DNA of 64,000 bases from Streptomyces roseifaciens (GTDB taxonomy: Bacteria > Actinomycetota > Actinomycetes > Streptomycetales > Streptomycetaceae). The stretch lies in NCBI RefSeq assembly GCF_001445655.1, contig NZ_LNBE01000002.1, positions 434,001-498,000 of the forward strand, in the 5' to 3' direction. Of this stretch, positions 35,631 to 43,530 are shown piece by piece. Below the pieces are notes generated by a model. It was not told the DNA's origin, searched no databases, and saw nothing but the letters and a program-made list of their open reading frames with translations. A program made the translations under genes and the position numbers. Positions within the stretch are counted from its first letter, which is position 1, and each line of letters starts with the position of its first letter.

Positions 35631-35651
35631 CCGCGCCCCTTCGGAGCGCGG
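35631..35651 (-). terminator. Stem-loop terminator after the thioredoxin-fusion gene
   Basis: CCGCGCCCC-TTC-GGAGCGCGG forms a 9 bp stem with one mismatch, 30 bp after the stop. It is preceded by GTCGCGCAGCTCCCCGCGCC, a sequence often found before terminators in Streptomyces. Confidence 0.75.
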
Positions 35652-35681
35652 CCGAACCGCACCGGACTGCGTCGGGCCCGC

Positions 35682-36851
35682 TCAGCCGGCGACGACCCCC
35701 ACCGCGGCCAGCCAACCGCTGATCCGGGCCGCGGGGGCGATACCGCTGAAGCGGAAGCTCTCCTTACCCTTGCGCAGCAGGATCACGGTGGGCACGCCCA
35801 TCGCGTCGAACCGCTCCTGCGCCCAGTCGGCCCGGTCCACATCGATCTTCACTCCGGTCAGGGCGTCGCCGCAGGCCTCGACCACGTCCTCCAGGACGGG
35901 GGTGAGCAGGGAGCACGGGCCGCACCACGGGGCGGTGAGGTCGACCAGGACGGGCACGGGCCCGGCGAGCAGCCGGTCCAGCTCGGCCTCGTCGGTGATC
36001 TCGCGCAGCACGCCGCGCTCCTGCGGCTCCTCGTCCTCCTCGTCCTCCTCGCCTTCGTCGTCCTCGAAGTCCTCCTCGCCCTCCTCCTCGTCCTCGAAGC
36101 CGCCGGTGTCCGCGGCCTCGGCGGCGGCGCGGGCGAAGAGGACCGCGTTCTCCGGCGGCGCGGAGATGCCGTTGACGCTGAGCCCGGCGGCCAGCAGCCG
36201 CTCCAGCACGTCGAGGGCGAGGTCGTGACCGGGGCGCTCGGCCACCGACACCTCGGCGAGGTGCGGCGTGAGCGCGATCAGGGCGTCGGCGAGGGTGTGG
36301 TCGACGCGGACGCCCTCGAAGGCGAGGGAGGCCAGGTGCGGCACCTCCGCCAGGACGGCCAGCGACCGGGGCTCGAACGCCGTGGTGCCGCTGAGGACGA
36401 GGGTGTCGAGGGAGCCGGCCGTCTCGGACCCGGCGAGTGCGGCCAGCCCCGCCCCGGTGAACCGGGGCGACTCCAGCACCAGGTCGGTCAGCTCCGGCAT
36501 GGTGCCCAGCGCCGCGACGCCCTCGTCGGTGAAGTCGCCCGACAGCACGAGCGTCTTGACCGCCCGCTGCCCCGCGACGGCCCGGAGCATGCCGTCCGTC
36601 GCGCCGCCCAGGTCGGCGACGACGAACGCGTCGGACGGCAGCCCGGCGAGGCCGTCCGCGAGGGCCTCCTTGTCGTCCGCCCCGGCATCGGCCGCGTCGA
36701 TCACGTAGACGAGCCGGGAGCCGGAGGACAGCGCCACCGGGCCGCGCGGCTCCACCTCCACGGGCTCGCCCCCGCCCTCCGTGTAGCGGACGAGGGTGCC
36801 TGGAAGGCCTTGCTCCGGGAACTGGATCAGACGCGCATGCATGCGCCCCAT
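35682..36851 (-). CDS. LRR-like domain fused to thioredoxin
   Basis: 389 residues. Residues about 75-235 form a leucine-rich, ribonuclease-inhibitor-like stretch (VKTLVLSGDFTDEGVAALGT, LTDLVLESPRFTGAGLAALA, LDTLVLSGTTAFE). An extremely acidic linker (252-278, almost all Asp and Glu) leads to a complete thioredoxin domain with WCGPC (309-313) and the cis-Pro in GVPTVILLRKG. The ATG follows the ferredoxin stop by a single base, so it is co-transcribed with the P450-ferredoxin genes at least in part. No signal peptide: it acts in the cytosol. Whether it serves the polyketide pathway, for instance in redox upkeep, is open. The fusion is not one I know from characterised clusters. Confidence 0.8.
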   Translation of the reverse strand: MGRMHARLIQFPEQGLPGTLVRYTEGGGEPVEVEPRGPVALSSGSRLVYVIDAADAGADDKEALADGLAGLPSDAFVVADLGGATDGMLRAVAGQRAVKTLVLSGDFTDEGVAALGTMPELTDLVLESPRFTGAGLAALAGSETAGSLDTLVLSGTTAFEPRSLAVLAEVPHLASLAFEGVRVDHTLADALIALTPHLAEVSVAERPGHDLALDVLERLLAAGLSVNGISAPPENAVLFARAAAEAADTGGFEDEEEGEEDFEDDEGEEDEEDEEPQERGVLREITDEAELDRLLAGPVPVLVDLTAPWCGPCSLLTPVLEDVVEACGDALTGVKIDVDRADWAQERFDAMGVPTVILLRKGKESFRFSGIAPAARISGWLAAVGVVAG

Positions 36852-36852
36852 G

Positions 36853-37044
36853 CTATTCGTCGACGCTGATGACCTGGGTCGGGCACGTCATGGCGGCCTG
36901 GCGGACGTCCTCGTGCACCTCTTCCGGCGGAGCCTCCTGGAGGAGGACGACGATCCCGTCGTCGTCCTGGTCGAAGACGTCCGGGGTGAGCATCACGCAC
37001 TGACCCGACCCCACGCACCGCGGGGTCTCCACGCTGACGCGCAT
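36853..37044 (-). CDS. [3Fe-4S] ferredoxin
   Basis: 63 residues: MRVSVETPRCVGSGQCVMLT and later AAMTCPTQVISVDE. Cys 10, 16 and 54 are the three ligands of the actinobacterial P450-partner ferredoxins; the fourth position is not Cys. It lies 26 bp after the P450 gene and is the likely electron donor for both P450s. The reductase is not in the window. Confidence 0.93.
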   Translation of the reverse strand: MRVSVETPRCVGSGQCVMLTPDVFDQDDDGIVVLLQEAPPEEVHEDVRQAAMTCPTQVISVDE

Positions 37045-37070
37045 GGCGGGGAACCTCTCTCCGGAGCCGG

Positions 37071-38291
37071 TCACCAGGTGACGGGCAGTTCGTAGACGCC
37101 GTAGACCATGGCGTCGTCCTTGAACCCGAGCTCTTCCAGGGGCGCGGCCAGGCGCAGGCCGGGGATGCGCCGGAAGAGGGTGCCGTAGACGACCTCCAGC
37201 TCCACGCGGGCGAGGTTCGCGCCGATGCACTGGTGGATGCCGTAGCCGAAGGCGAGGTGGCTGCGGGCCTCCTCGCGGTGGACGTTCAGCGTGTCCGGGT
37301 CGGGGAAGACGGATTCGTCGTGGTCCGCGGAGTTGTTGAGGGGGAGGATGCCCTCGCCGGCGCGGATGACGGTGCCGCCGACCTCGATGTCCTCCAGGGC
37401 CACGCGCGCGGCGCCCGAGTCCGAGATGCTGAAGAAGCGCAGGAGTTCCTCGACGGCGCGGGGCAGCAGGTCCGGGTCGGCCTTGACCGCGTCCAGCTGC
37501 CCGGGGTGCTCCAGCAGCGCCAGCACACCGAGGGCGATCATGTTGGCGGTGGTCTCGTGGCCGCCGACGAGCATCAGCCGCGCCATCGTCACGACGTCGG
37601 TGTGGTCGGCGACCTGCTCCACCCGGTTCTTCTCGATGAACCGGCTGATCAGGTCGTCGCCCGGCCGCTCCTCCTTGCTGGTGACCAGCGCGTCCAGGTA
37701 GCCGTCCAGCGCCTGGACCGCCGCTCCGTACTCCTCGGGGGCGGCGTCGTGGTTCATCATCACCGCCGACCACTCCTCGAACTGCGCGTGGTCCTCGTAG
37801 GGGACGCCGAGCAGCTCGCAGATCACGAGGGAGGGCACGGACAGCGCGAGCGCGGTCACCAGGTCCACCGGGCCGCCCGCGGCGAGCATGGCGTCGATGC
37901 GCTCGTCCACGATCTCCTGGATCCGCGGGCGCATGGCCTTGATCCGCCGCGCGGTGAACTCGGGGATCAGCATGCGGCGCTGGGCGGTGTGGTCCGGGGG
38001 GTCCATCGACAGCAGCATCAGCCGCACCGACTGGAGCATCTCCTCGGGGATGTGGAACTGGTGCGGGTATCCGGGCAGCTTGAGGTTCGAGCTCACTCGG
38101 GAGTCGCCGAGCACCTGCTTGACGTGCTCGTAGGTGGTGACCAGCCAGGCGGGCTTGCCGTTGACCTTGAGGGTGGCCCGGGAGACCGGTTCCGTCGCGC
38201 GGAGCTTGGCGTACTCCTCCGGCGGGCTGAAGGGACAGGTGCGCTTCATCGGGAACGCCGGGTGGCGCGCCCGGTCGGCGGAGTGCGTCAT
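37071..38291 (-). CDS. Cytochrome P450 (CYP105-like), copy 1
   Basis: 406 residues. The I-helix is RLMLVGGHETTANMIALG with the acid-alcohol pair ETT, the K-helix ELLRF includes ExxR, and the haem loop is AFGYGIHQCIGANLARVELE with the ligand Cys. It ends VYGVYELPVTW. It closely resembles the next gene in sequence, ends and leader, so the two are a tandem duplication. It probably hydroxylates or epoxidises the macrolactam, fed by the adjacent ferredoxin. Divergence is concentrated around residues 170-215, in the F-G region that lines the substrate pocket, so the substrates or positions may differ. Confidence 0.93.
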   Translation of the reverse strand: MTHSADRARHPAFPMKRTCPFSPPEEYAKLRATEPVSRATLKVNGKPAWLVTTYEHVKQVLGDSRVSSNLKLPGYPHQFHIPEEMLQSVRLMLLSMDPPDHTAQRRMLIPEFTARRIKAMRPRIQEIVDERIDAMLAAGGPVDLVTALALSVPSLVICELLGVPYEDHAQFEEWSAVMMNHDAAPEEYGAAVQALDGYLDALVTSKEERPGDDLISRFIEKNRVEQVADHTDVVTMARLMLVGGHETTANMIALGVLALLEHPGQLDAVKADPDLLPRAVEELLRFFSISDSGAARVALEDIEVGGTVIRAGEGILPLNNSADHDESVFPDPDTLNVHREEARSHLAFGYGIHQCIGANLARVELEVVYGTLFRRIPGLRLAAPLEELGFKDDAMVYGVYELPVTW

Positions 38292-38326
38292 GGTGCCCTC
38301 TCGAACTCGGTGCGTCGTGCGGATGG

Positions 38327-39541
38327 TTACCAGGTGACCGGCAGCTCGTAGACGCCGAACACGATGGCGTCGTCCTTGAACTGCAGGTCCTCCGGGGAGG
38401 CGGCGAGGCGGAGGCCGGGGATGCGCCGGAAGAGCGTGCCGTATACGACGTCGAGTTCGAGGCGCGCGAGGTTCTGCCCGATGCACTGGTGGACGCCGTA
38501 GCCGAAGGCGAGGTGGCTGCGGGCCTCCTCGCGGTGGACGTCGAGCGTGTCGGGGTCGGCGAAGACGGCCTCGTCGTGGTTGGCCGCGTTGTTGAGCGGC
38601 AGGATGCCCTCGCCGGCGCGGATGACGGTGCCGCCGATCTCGATGTCCTCCAGGGCCACGCGCGCGGTGCCGGAGTCGGAGATGCTGAAGTAGCGCAGGA
38701 GTTCCTCGACGGCCCGGGGCAGCAGGGCGGAGTCCGCCGTCACCGCGGCGAGCTGCTCGGGGTGCTCCAGCAGGGCCAGGGTGCCGAGGGCGATCATGTT
38801 CGCGGTCGTCTCGTGGCCCGTGACGAGCATCAGCCGCGCCATGCTGACGATGTCCGCGTGCTCGACCGCCGGTTCCGCGCGGTTCTTCTCGATCAGCCGG
38901 CTGATCATGTCGTCGCCCGGCTCGCTCTCCTTGGCGGTGACCAGGCCGTCGACGTACCGGTCGAGCTCGTAGTGCGCCCGCCCGCGCTCCTCCTCGCCGA
39001 TGTCGCGGCTCATGATCTGCCCGGCCCAGGTCTCGAACCGGGGGTGGTCCTCGTAGGGGACGCCGAGCAGCTCGCAGATCACGAGGGAGGGCACGGGCAG
39101 CGCGAGTGCGGTCACCAGGTCCACCGGGCCGCCCGCGGCGAGCATCGCGTCGATGCGCTCGTCCACGATCTGCTGGACCCGGGGCCGCAGCTCCCGCATC
39201 CGGCGGACGCTGAACTCGGGCGCCAGCATGCGGCGCTGGACGGTGTGGTCCGGCGGGTCCATCGACAGGAACGTCAGCGGGACGGCCTGCAGCATCTCCT
39301 CCGGCACGGGGACCTGCAGCGGATAGCCCGGCAGCTTCAGGTTGGCGCTCACCCGGGAGTCGCCGAGCACCTTCTTGATGTGCTCGTGCCTGGTGATCAG
39401 CCAGGCGGGCTTGCCGTTGACCTTGAGGGTGGCCCGGGAGACCGGTTCCGTCGCGCGGAGCTTGGCGTACTCCTCCGGCGGACCGAAGGGGCACCGGCGG
39501 GCCATGGGGAATGCGGGGTGCTGCTCGGCAGATGGGTTCAT
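38327..39541 (-). CDS. Cytochrome P450 (CYP105-like), copy 2
   Basis: 404 residues. Motifs are RLMLVTGHETTANMIALG (I-helix), ELLRY (ExxR) and AFGYGVHQCIGQNLARLELD (haem loop, ligand Cys), again ending VFGVYELPVTW. Start ATG 39541; the 5' flank resembles that of copy 1 (…REGTM before each start), so the duplication included the leader. The residue before HETT is Thr-Gly here and Gly-Gly in copy 1, where Ala-Gly is the norm. It is the first gene of the P450-P450-ferredoxin operon and is divergent from the starter-unit operon across 241 bp. Confidence 0.93.
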   Translation of the reverse strand: MNPSAEQHPAFPMARRCPFGPPEEYAKLRATEPVSRATLKVNGKPAWLITRHEHIKKVLGDSRVSANLKLPGYPLQVPVPEEMLQAVPLTFLSMDPPDHTVQRRMLAPEFSVRRMRELRPRVQQIVDERIDAMLAAGGPVDLVTALALPVPSLVICELLGVPYEDHPRFETWAGQIMSRDIGEEERGRAHYELDRYVDGLVTAKESEPGDDMISRLIEKNRAEPAVEHADIVSMARLMLVTGHETTANMIALGTLALLEHPEQLAAVTADSALLPRAVEELLRYFSISDSGTARVALEDIEIGGTVIRAGEGILPLNNAANHDEAVFADPDTLDVHREEARSHLAFGYGVHQCIGQNLARLELDVVYGTLFRRIPGLRLAASPEDLQFKDDAIVFGVYELPVTW

Positions 39542-39782
39542 GGTGCCCTCTCGCACTCGGTACGTCGTACGGGCGGGCACGTGGGAAACGGGCTGCCGCC
39601 GTTCGCACGCTAAACACCCCCGGTGCGCGGGAGCACCCCCTACCGGCCCCAGTTCGACGGCACCGGCGCGGGCGCGGCGGCAACCCCTCCTGCGCTAGGG
39701 GCCGTTAGGGGTCCTGGCGCGCCGCCGCAGCGGGTTAGCGTCGGTCACGACCCCCTGCACGACGTCGAGTGAGGTGCTTGCC

Positions 39783-40679
39783 GTGTCCTCGGACCCCAGC
39801 GCAAAGGGAACGGTCCCTTTCGGGGAGTACCGGACCTGGTACCGGATCACCGGTGAACTCCGTGCGGGCCGGCCGGCCGTCGTCGCCGTGCACGGCGGCC
39901 CGGGCAGTACGCACGACTACCTGCTGGGCCTCACGGCCCTCGCCGACGCCGGCTGGCCGGTCGTCCACTACGACCAGCTCGGCAACGGCGGATCGACGCA
40001 CCTGCCCGACCGCGGCGCGGACTTCTGGACCCCCGAGCTCTTCCTCGCCGAGCTGGACAACCTGCTGGAGCGCCTCGGTATCGCCGGCGACTACGTGCTG
40101 TTCGGCCAGTCGTGGGGCGGGTTGCTCTCCGCCCGGCACGCCTCGGCCCGCCCCTCCGGCCTGCGCGGTCTCGTCATCGCCAACTCGCCCGCCTCGTATC
40201 CCCTGTGGCTCGGCGAGATGGAGGTGCTGCGGTCGCAACTCCCGCCGGGCGTGGACGAGACGCTGCGGCGCCACGAGGCGGCCGGCACGACCGACTCGGA
40301 CGAGTACTTCACCGCGATGCGCGTCTTCTACGACCGGCACGTGTGCCGGGCCCTGCCGTGGCCGCGGGACTTCCTCTCCTCCTTCATGGAGATCTACAAC
40401 GACCCGACCGTGTACTACACGATGAACGGGCCGAACGAATTCCATGTGATCGGCACCCTGAAGGACTGGTCGGTCATCGACGGCCTGGACGCGATCGAAG
40501 CGCCGACCCTGCTCGTCAACGGCCGTTACGACGAGGCGACGGCGGTGACGATGCAGCCGTTCCACGACCGCATTCCGGACGTGCGCTGGGAGGTCTTCGA
40601 GAATTCGAGTCACGTGCCGCACCTGGAGGAGCCGGAACGGTTCACCGAGGTGCTGACCGGATTCCTGAAGAGCCTGTAG
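39783..40679 (+). CDS. Proline iminopeptidase-like amide hydrolase (VinJ-like)
   Basis: 298 residues, alpha/beta hydrolase of peptidase family S33. The oxyanion block is VVAVHGGPGSTHDY, the nucleophile is in LFGQSWGGLLSA, the acid in NGRYDEAT, and the His in SSHVPHLEEPERF. GTG 39783 is chosen because GAGG precedes it at good spacing; GTG 39774 is in frame. In vicenistatin biosynthesis VinJ removes the protecting amino acid from the finished polyketide chain so the freed amine can close the lactam. Position as first gene of the equivalent operon supports that job here. Confidence 0.88.
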   Translation: MSSDPSAKGTVPFGEYRTWYRITGELRAGRPAVVAVHGGPGSTHDYLLGLTALADAGWPVVHYDQLGNGGSTHLPDRGADFWTPELFLAELDNLLERLGIAGDYVLFGQSWGGLLSARHASARPSGLRGLVIANSPASYPLWLGEMEVLRSQLPPGVDETLRRHEAAGTTDSDEYFTAMRVFYDRHVCRALPWPRDFLSSFMEIYNDPTVYYTMNGPNEFHVIGTLKDWSVIDGLDAIEAPTLLVNGRYDEATAVTMQPFHDRIPDVRWEVFENSSHVPHLEEPERFTEVLTGFLKSL

Positions 40680-40695
40680 AGAGGACGTGGCATTC

Positions 40696-41640
40696 ATGGC
40701 CGACCAGACACACAACACCGCCGTCGTCTTTCCCGGCATGGGCCCGTCCGCGTTCACCGACGTCGGCCGGTTCATGGTGGTGAACCCGTTCGCCCGCGAA
40801 CTCGTCGCCGTCGCCGACGACGTGCTCGGCTATTCCCTGGTCGACGAATTCCGCGAGGCCGACGGGGACTATTCCGAGGCGGCGCAGGTCGCCTTCCTCG
40901 TGAACTGTCTCGCCTCCGCCGAATGGGCGCGGCAGAACCTGGGGATCGAGCCCGCCCTCTGCGCCGGGCCGAGCTTCGGCGAGAAGGCGGCGATCGCCTT
41001 CTCCGGGGCGCTGCCGGTGGCCGAGGCGATACGGATGACCGCCGAGCTGGCCCGCTGCATGGACGAGTACTTCCGGCACGAGCACCGCGACATCGTCACG
41101 CTCTCCTTCGTGCGCACCCCGCGCGAGCGGCTCGACGAGATCCTCGCCGACCTGGACGAGCAGGGCGAGTGGCACGACATCTCCTGCTTCATCGACGACG
41201 ACTTCTTCATGCTCTCGCTGGCCGAGGGCCGGGTCGCCTGGTTGCAGGAGCGGCTGCGCGCCGTCGGCGGGATGTCGCTGTACACGATGCGGCCGCCCAT
41301 GCACTCGGCCGCCTTCGCGGGGCTGCGCGCCAAGGCCGAGCGGGAGGTGGTGTCCACCCTGGACTTCGCCGACCCGGAGCTGCCGGTCGTCGCCGACCAG
41401 GACGGCACTCTCCTGCACTCGGCCGACGGCATCCGCACGATGCTGCTGGACAGCTTCACCCGCCCGCTGAACTGGCCGGCGGTCGTGACCGCCCTCAAGG
41501 AGGCCGGTGTCGGGCGGGTCTGCGTCGCGGGCCCGGACAGCCTCTTCGGCCGGGTCGGCCGCACGACGGACAACTTCGAGGTCATCCCGGCCAATCCGCG
41601 GCTGGCGATGACACCACGGCGCCGTGCCGGCGCCGCCTGA
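40696..41640 (+). CDS. Trans-acting acyltransferase for dipeptidyl starter (VinK-like)
   Basis: 314 residues, malonyltransferase fold. It starts NTAVVFPGMGPSAF; the nucleophile Ser is in CAGPSFGEKAAIAFSGA and the His in MRPPMHSAAFAGL. The GHSxGE of extender-unit ATs is replaced by GPSFGE, and the Arg that binds the malonyl carboxylate is not evident, which fits a non-carboxylated substrate. VinK moves an aminoacyl-3-aminoisobutyryl group from the free ACP to the loading ACP of the PKS. ATG 40696 has GAGGAC upstream; GTG 40687 is too close to it. Confidence 0.88.
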   Translation: MADQTHNTAVVFPGMGPSAFTDVGRFMVVNPFARELVAVADDVLGYSLVDEFREADGDYSEAAQVAFLVNCLASAEWARQNLGIEPALCAGPSFGEKAAIAFSGALPVAEAIRMTAELARCMDEYFRHEHRDIVTLSFVRTPRERLDEILADLDEQGEWHDISCFIDDDFFMLSLAEGRVAWLQERLRAVGGMSLYTMRPPMHSAAFAGLRAKAEREVVSTLDFADPELPVVADQDGTLLHSADGIRTMLLDSFTRPLNWPAVVTALKEAGVGRVCVAGPDSLFGRVGRTTDNFEVIPANPRLAMTPRRRAGAA

Positions 41641-41665
41641 GCACCCTCCGACGATGGGATCCATC

Positions 41666-41917
41666 ATGTGGGACGACCAGTTCGAACAGCTGCTGCGCAA
41701 GTTCCTGCCGTTCCTGGCACCGGACGAGCCCCTGGAGAGCGGCACCGCCCTGCGCGACCTGGGGCTGGACTCCCTGGGCGTGGTCGAGCTGCTCGGGAAC
41801 CTGGAGAGCACCTATGACGTGCGGTTCCTCGACGGCGCGCTGGCCATGGAGAACTTCGAGAACCCCGGCATCCTCTGGAAGACCGTGGAGAGCATGCTGG
41901 CCGGCACCGCCGCGTAG
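41666..41917 (+). CDS. Free-standing acyl carrier protein (VinL-like)
   Basis: 83 residues. The phosphopantetheine Ser lies in LRDLGLDSLGVVELLGNLES. Start ATG 41666 has GGGA upstream; ATG 41654 is an alternative. It sits between the acyltransferase and the first adenylation gene and should carry 3-methylaspartate, then 3-aminoisobutyrate, then the capped dipeptide. Confidence 0.9.
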   Translation: MWDDQFEQLLRKFLPFLAPDEPLESGTALRDLGLDSLGVVELLGNLESTYDVRFLDGALAMENFENPGILWKTVESMLAGTAA

Positions 41918-41938
41918 CGGGGGCCGGGGGAGACCACG

Positions 41939-43465
41939 ATGAACGACACCACGGACGCCGCGCTGACCGGCCGCTTCCTGCGAGGCCTGGCCCTGTCGCC
42001 GGACCGCCCCGCGGTCCGGGCCGGCGGAGCCGCGCTGACCTACCGGGAGCTGCACGAGCGCGCGCTGGCGCTGGCGGGCTCGCTGCTGTCCGGGCTGCCG
42101 GAGCGGCCGCGGGCGATCGGCGTGCTGGCGGGCAAGGGCCTCTCCGCGTACCCGGCGGTCCTCGCCGGCCTGTACACGGGGATCACCACGGTCCCGCTGC
42201 AGCCCGCCTTCCCCGCGCTGCGCACCCGGCAGATGACCGAGGCGAGCGGCGTCGGCGCACTGATCGCGGACGACGACGCGCTGCCCGCGCTCACGGCGCT
42301 GCGGGAGGCCGGCACCGAGCTGCCGGTGCTGTTCCCTCCCGGGGGGCAGCCGATGCCGGCCGTGCCGTACGACCCGGCCGCCGCGTTGGTGTCGCCGCAG
42401 CCGGTGCGGGCGTCGGACGTCGCGTACGTCCTGTTCACCTCCGGCTCGACCGGCAGGCCGAAGGGCGTGCCGGTCACGCACGCCAACACCGCGCACTACT
42501 TCGGCCTGCTCGACGAGCGCTACGACTTCGGGCCCGGCGACGTCTTCTCGCAGAACTTCGACCTCAACTTCGACTGCGGGATGTTCGACCTGTTCTGTGC
42601 CTGGGGGGCCGGCGCGACCCTGACCGTCCCGCCGCCGCAGGCGTTCCGGGACATGCCGGCGTTCGCCGCCGCGGAAGGGCTGACCGTCTGGTTCTCCACG
42701 CCCAGCGCCATCGCCCTGATCCGGCGCATGGGCGGGCTGCGGCCGGGGGCGATGCCGTCCCTGCGGTGGAGCTTCTTCGCGGGGGAGGCGCTGAACTGCC
42801 AGGACGCCGAGGACTGGCAGGCGGCGGCGCCGGGCGCGTTCCTGGAGAACCTCTACGGCCCGACCGAGCTGACCATCACGGTCTCCGCCCACCGGTGGTC
42901 CGCCGGGCGGGGGCTGCACGGCGTCGTGCCGATCGGCGCGGTGCACGCCGGGCACGGCGTGCTGCTGCTGGGCCCGGACGGCGCGGAGCGCACGGACGAA
43001 GGGGAGCTCTGTATCGCCGGGCCCCAGCTGACGCCCGGCTATCTCGACCCCTCCGACGACACCGGCCGCTTCTTCCACCGGGACGGCCGGCGCTGGTACC
43101 GCACCGGCGACCGCGTCCGCCGGGCGGACGACGGCGGACTGCTCTACCTGGGGCGGCAGGACGCCCAGGTCCAGGTGCACGGCGTGCGCGTGGAGCTGGC
43201 CGAGGTGGACGCCGCCGTGCGCTCCTGCACCGGCGTGGAGGACGCCGTCACCGTGGCGGTCGCGGCGGGCCACACCTCCGAACTGGTGGTCTTCTACACC
43301 GGATCGGCCGTGCCGCAGGTGCAGCTGGCCCGCGAGCTGCGGAGCGTGCTGCCCCTGGCGATCGTCCCGAAGAAGTACGTGCACCTGGCGGAATTCCCGC
43401 TGAACCCGAACCGGAAGATCGACCGCAAGAAGCTCGCCCTCCGGGCCGCGCCCGCAGCCGGCTGA
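41939..43465 (+). CDS. Adenylation enzyme, amino acid capping (VinM-like)
   Basis: 508 residues, stand-alone ANL enzyme. Core motifs: YVLFTSGSTGRPKGVPVTHA (A3), NLYGPTELTIT (A5), and YRTGDRVRRADDG (A7), with the A10 Lys in NPNRKIDRKKLALR. FNLDFDCGMFD-like text at FDLNFDCGMFD is the A4 region with an Asp for the alpha-amino group. VinM adds L-alanine to the amine of 3-aminoisobutyryl-ACP, protecting it during chain growth. The amino acid used here cannot be fixed by eye. This assignment rests on gene order and on the other adenylation gene matching VinN better. Confidence 0.85.
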   Translation: MNDTTDAALTGRFLRGLALSPDRPAVRAGGAALTYRELHERALALAGSLLSGLPERPRAIGVLAGKGLSAYPAVLAGLYTGITTVPLQPAFPALRTRQMTEASGVGALIADDDALPALTALREAGTELPVLFPPGGQPMPAVPYDPAAALVSPQPVRASDVAYVLFTSGSTGRPKGVPVTHANTAHYFGLLDERYDFGPGDVFSQNFDLNFDCGMFDLFCAWGAGATLTVPPPQAFRDMPAFAAAEGLTVWFSTPSAIALIRRMGGLRPGAMPSLRWSFFAGEALNCQDAEDWQAAAPGAFLENLYGPTELTITVSAHRWSAGRGLHGVVPIGAVHAGHGVLLLGPDGAERTDEGELCIAGPQLTPGYLDPSDDTGRFFHRDGRRWYRTGDRVRRADDGGLLYLGRQDAQVQVHGVRVELAEVDAAVRSCTGVEDAVTVAVAAGHTSELVVFYTGSAVPQVQLARELRSVLPLAIVPKKYVHLAEFPLNPNRKIDRKKLALRAAPAAG

Positions 43466-43497
43466 GCCGGCCGCCCGGGCCGTGCAGGAGGGCTCTC

Positions 43498-43530
43498 ATG
43501 AAAGGTCATACGGGGCGCAGTGAACCGTAA
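43498..43530 (+). other. Ten-codon ORF behind a strong ribosome binding site
   Basis: AGGAGG six bases before ATG 43498 starts MKGHTGRSEP and then TAA. It overlaps the GTG start of the next gene in another frame. It may couple translation, or the true start of that gene may be here with a frame change. Confidence 0.5.
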
